In this document: piece by piece, positions 5,709-7,451 of the stretch
Numbering within the stretch: position 1 is the stretch's first letter
Layout of the letters: every line of letters begins with the position of its first letter
Program-made: the position numbers and the translations under genes
The notes under the pieces: generated by a model
What the model was told of the DNA's origin: nothing
Databases searched by the model: none
The model's input: only the letters and a program-made list of their open reading frames with translations
NCBI GenBank assembly: GCA_028275295.1
Contig: JAPWUY010000080.1
Coordinates: 1 to 7,451 of the forward strand
DNA: 7,451 nucleotides
From: Thermodesulfobacteriota bacterium
GTDB lineage: Bacteria; Desulfobacterota; Desulfocorpusculales; Desulfocorpusculum
Direction: 5' to 3'

Positions 5709-7430
5709 ATGTTCAAGATTGCATCCCCTGATCTCGTACTTCTTCACCCACCCAGTGTCTACGATTTCAGAAAGGTGCCCATAATGTTTGGGCCCATAAG
5801 CGATGTTGTGCCATCTACGGCCATATTCGAGATGTACCCCATAGGATTTACAACCATTGCCGAGTACCTTTGGAGGCACGGTTTCCGGGTCAGGATCGTG
5901 AATCTCGCCCTTCGCATGCTCAAGAGCAAGGTCTACGACCCCGAGAAGACAATCTCCAGGATGAGGCCCCTGGCCTTTGGCATAGACCTTCACTGGATGC
6001 CTCATGTGCAGGGCAGTCTCGAGGTGGCATCCATTTGCAAGAGGATTCATCCCGACATTCCCGTGATAATGGGCGGGTTCTCAGCCTCCTATTTCCACAA
6101 GGATCTTCTCGAGGGTTTTCCTGTTGACTACGTGGTAAGGGGCGATTCCACCGAGGAGCCCCTCCGCATCCTCATGGAGGCACTGAAAAGGGGCCGGAGG
6201 GATGACCTCCATCACGTTCCCAACCTCTCTTGGAAGGACAAAGAGGGAAGGATATTCGTGAACCCCCTGAGTCACGTTCCCCAAATCTTGGACCATTACG
6301 AGGACAACTACGGCCACATGATAAGGACAGCCCTCAAGTATCTGGATGTAAAGAGCATGCTGCCCATACACGATTGGTGGTCTTATCCCATAACGGCTGT
6401 GATGACCTGCAGAGGGTGCGTCCACAGTTGCTCCTTCTGTGGGGGAGGGAGGGAATCCATCGGCATTTTCGGCTCAAGAAATGGTCCAGCCTTCAGACCC
6501 CCCGAGAGGATAGTCGAGGATGTGAGGAGGATATCATCCTTCACCTCCGCCCCCATCTTCATAGTGGGAGACCTGAGACAGGCTGGGGAGGAATACGCTG
6601 GCAAGGTTCTGAGGGGGCTGTCCTCCCTGAGGGTCAAAAACGAGGTTGTCCTGGAACTCTTCTCCACTGCACCCAAGAGCTACTTCAAGGAAGTGGCCAG
6701 GGCATTGCCTCGATTCAACCTGGAGATGTCCCCTGAAAGCCATGACCCAGAGGTGAGAAGGAGGAGCGGGAAGTTTTACTCCAATGAGGAGATGGAACAA
6801 ACCATAGCCCATGCCCTCCAAGCTGGATGCAGGAAGTTCGATCTGTTTTTCATGATAGGCCTTCCTGGACAGACCCATGATTCGGTTCTCGAGACAGTGG
6901 ATTACTGCGAGAGGCTTCTCAAGAAATTTGGGCCCAGGCTCGTCCCTTTCATATCTCCCTTGGCTCCCTTCATAGACCCAGCAAGCCCAATATACGAGAA
7001 CCCGGAGAAGTTCGGCTACCGTCTCTTTTTCAGGACCCTCGAGGAATATCGAACAGCCCTCCTGCAGCCGAGCTGGAAGCATTCCCTGGGGTACGAGACC
7101 CTGTGGATGTCGAGGGATGAGATAGTAGATGTTACGTACGAGGCGGCCCTAAGGCTCACAGAACTGAAGGCAGAGTTCGGCCTCCTGGACAGGGAAAGCG
7201 CTAGAAAGGTGAGAGATAGGATCAATCTGGCAAGGAAGCTTCTTGTCGAGATGGACAAGATAGCCGAGCTCCGAGAAGAGGAAAGAACCAGGGCCCTCAA
7301 GGGACTCGAAGAGGAAATCCATTTGGTGAACTCCAATACCCTCTGCGAGTCCAGGGAGATCAAGTGGCCCTCACCCAGAAACTTCCATTTCCTGAAGATC
7401 CTCTTGCATGTTCTCTTGGGTAGAGGCTGA
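5709..7430 (+). CDS. B12-binding-domain radical SAM protein (Ta0216-like family), function unknown
   Basis: Predicted cytoplasmic cobalamin-dependent radical SAM enzyme, 573 aa. N-terminal Rossmann-like cobalamin-binding domain, about residues 5-155: DLVLLHPPSVYDF, then PIGFTTIAEYLWRHGFRVRI, PLAFGIDLHW, VIMGGFSASYF and VDYVVRGDSTEEP. Linker VPNLSWKDKEGRIFVNPL. Radical SAM core from about residue 230: the cluster motif CX3CX2C has Cys237, Cys241 and Cys244, with an extra Cys234 in front (CRGC). VGDLRQAG and SPESHD follow, then FFMIGLPGQT, which are typical barrel-strand segments. The C-terminal part, about 440-573, is helical and charged. Its overall order fits a B12/radical SAM family I recall as TIGR04190 (Ta0216); the name is from memory. 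Members of the wider class methylate unactivated carbon or phosphorus, or rearrange substrates, but the substrate here is unknown. The gene stands alone with its own candidate promoter and no visible partner within the window; the right-hand neighbour is cut off. Confidence 0.88.
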   Translation: MFKIASPDLVLLHPPSVYDFRKVPIMFGPISDVVPSTAIFEMYPIGFTTIAEYLWRHGFRVRIVNLALRMLKSKVYDPEKTISRMRPLAFGIDLHWMPHVQGSLEVASICKRIHPDIPVIMGGFSASYFHKDLLEGFPVDYVVRGDSTEEPLRILMEALKRGRRDDLHHVPNLSWKDKEGRIFVNPLSHVPQILDHYEDNYGHMIRTALKYLDVKSMLPIHDWWSYPITAVMTCRGCVHSCSFCGGGRESIGIFGSRNGPAFRPPERIVEDVRRISSFTSAPIFIVGDLRQAGEEYAGKVLRGLSSLRVKNEVVLELFSTAPKSYFKEVARALPRFNLEMSPESHDPEVRRRSGKFYSNEEMEQTIAHALQAGCRKFDLFFMIGLPGQTHDSVLETVDYCERLLKKFGPRLVPFISPLAPFIDPASPIYENPEKFGYRLFFRTLEEYRTALLQPSWKHSLGYETLWMSRDEIVDVTYEAALRLTELKAEFGLLDRESARKVRDRINLARKLLVEMDKIAELREEERTRALKGLEEEIHLVNSNTLCESREIKWPSPRNFHFLKILLHVLLGRG

Positions 7431-7451
7431 CCCTTCTGGGGATGAGCTCTC

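Noticed and set aside
5709..6170. DxHxxG cobalamin-ligand motif in the radical SAM protein
   Set aside because: The DLHW in FGIDLHWMPH lacks the Gly and appears to sit at the wrong place in the fold. Many B12/radical SAM enzymes bind cobalamin without this His.

Overview
The window reads as a chromosomal segment of a Gram-negative bacterium, most likely a member of the Desulfobacterota (former Deltaproteobacteria) or a close relative. Three things point there. A lipid A-type acyltransferase implies an outer membrane. The 82-residue protein in front of it resembles a small 'cytoplasmic protein' family I associate with that group. Arginine is written mostly as AGG/AGA and isoleucine often as ATA, as in many anaerobic, often thermophilic or syntrophic, members. 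The taxon is inference; no rRNA or marker gene is present.

Layout, left to right. (1) Positions 2-1501, + strand: the 3' part of a proline-catabolism aldehyde dehydrogenase (delta1-pyrroline-5-carboxylate dehydrogenase), open to the left edge and probably the C-terminal half of a bifunctional PutA. (2) 1502-1835: a non-coding gap between convergent genes. (3) 3022-1836, - strand: a two-gene unit, an 82-aa conserved small protein followed at once by a LpxL/HtrB-type acyltransferase. It has a good sigma-70-like promoter (3105-3077). (4) 3089-5053, + strand: a duplicated-ATPase ABC-F protein (654 aa) that starts inside that divergent promoter and has no visible Shine-Dalgarno. (5) 5054-5708: 655 bp without a recognisable gene, holding a rho-independent terminator, two tandem copies of a roughly 100-bp hairpin-bearing repeat, an AT-rich palindrome, another stem-loop and a candidate promoter. 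(6) 5709-7430, + strand: a 573-aa cobalamin-binding-domain/radical SAM protein of a family without assigned function.

The genes do not form one pathway. Proline/glutamate catabolism, envelope lipid acylation, ribosome-associated ABC-F ATPase and a B12/radical SAM enzyme sit side by side as separate transcription units. The only clear operon is the small protein plus acyltransferase. No mobile element, tRNA, rRNA or CRISPR array was seen. The points most worth following are the repeat island behind the ABC-F gene, the overlap of the divergent promoter with the ABC-F start, and the uncharacterised radical SAM protein.
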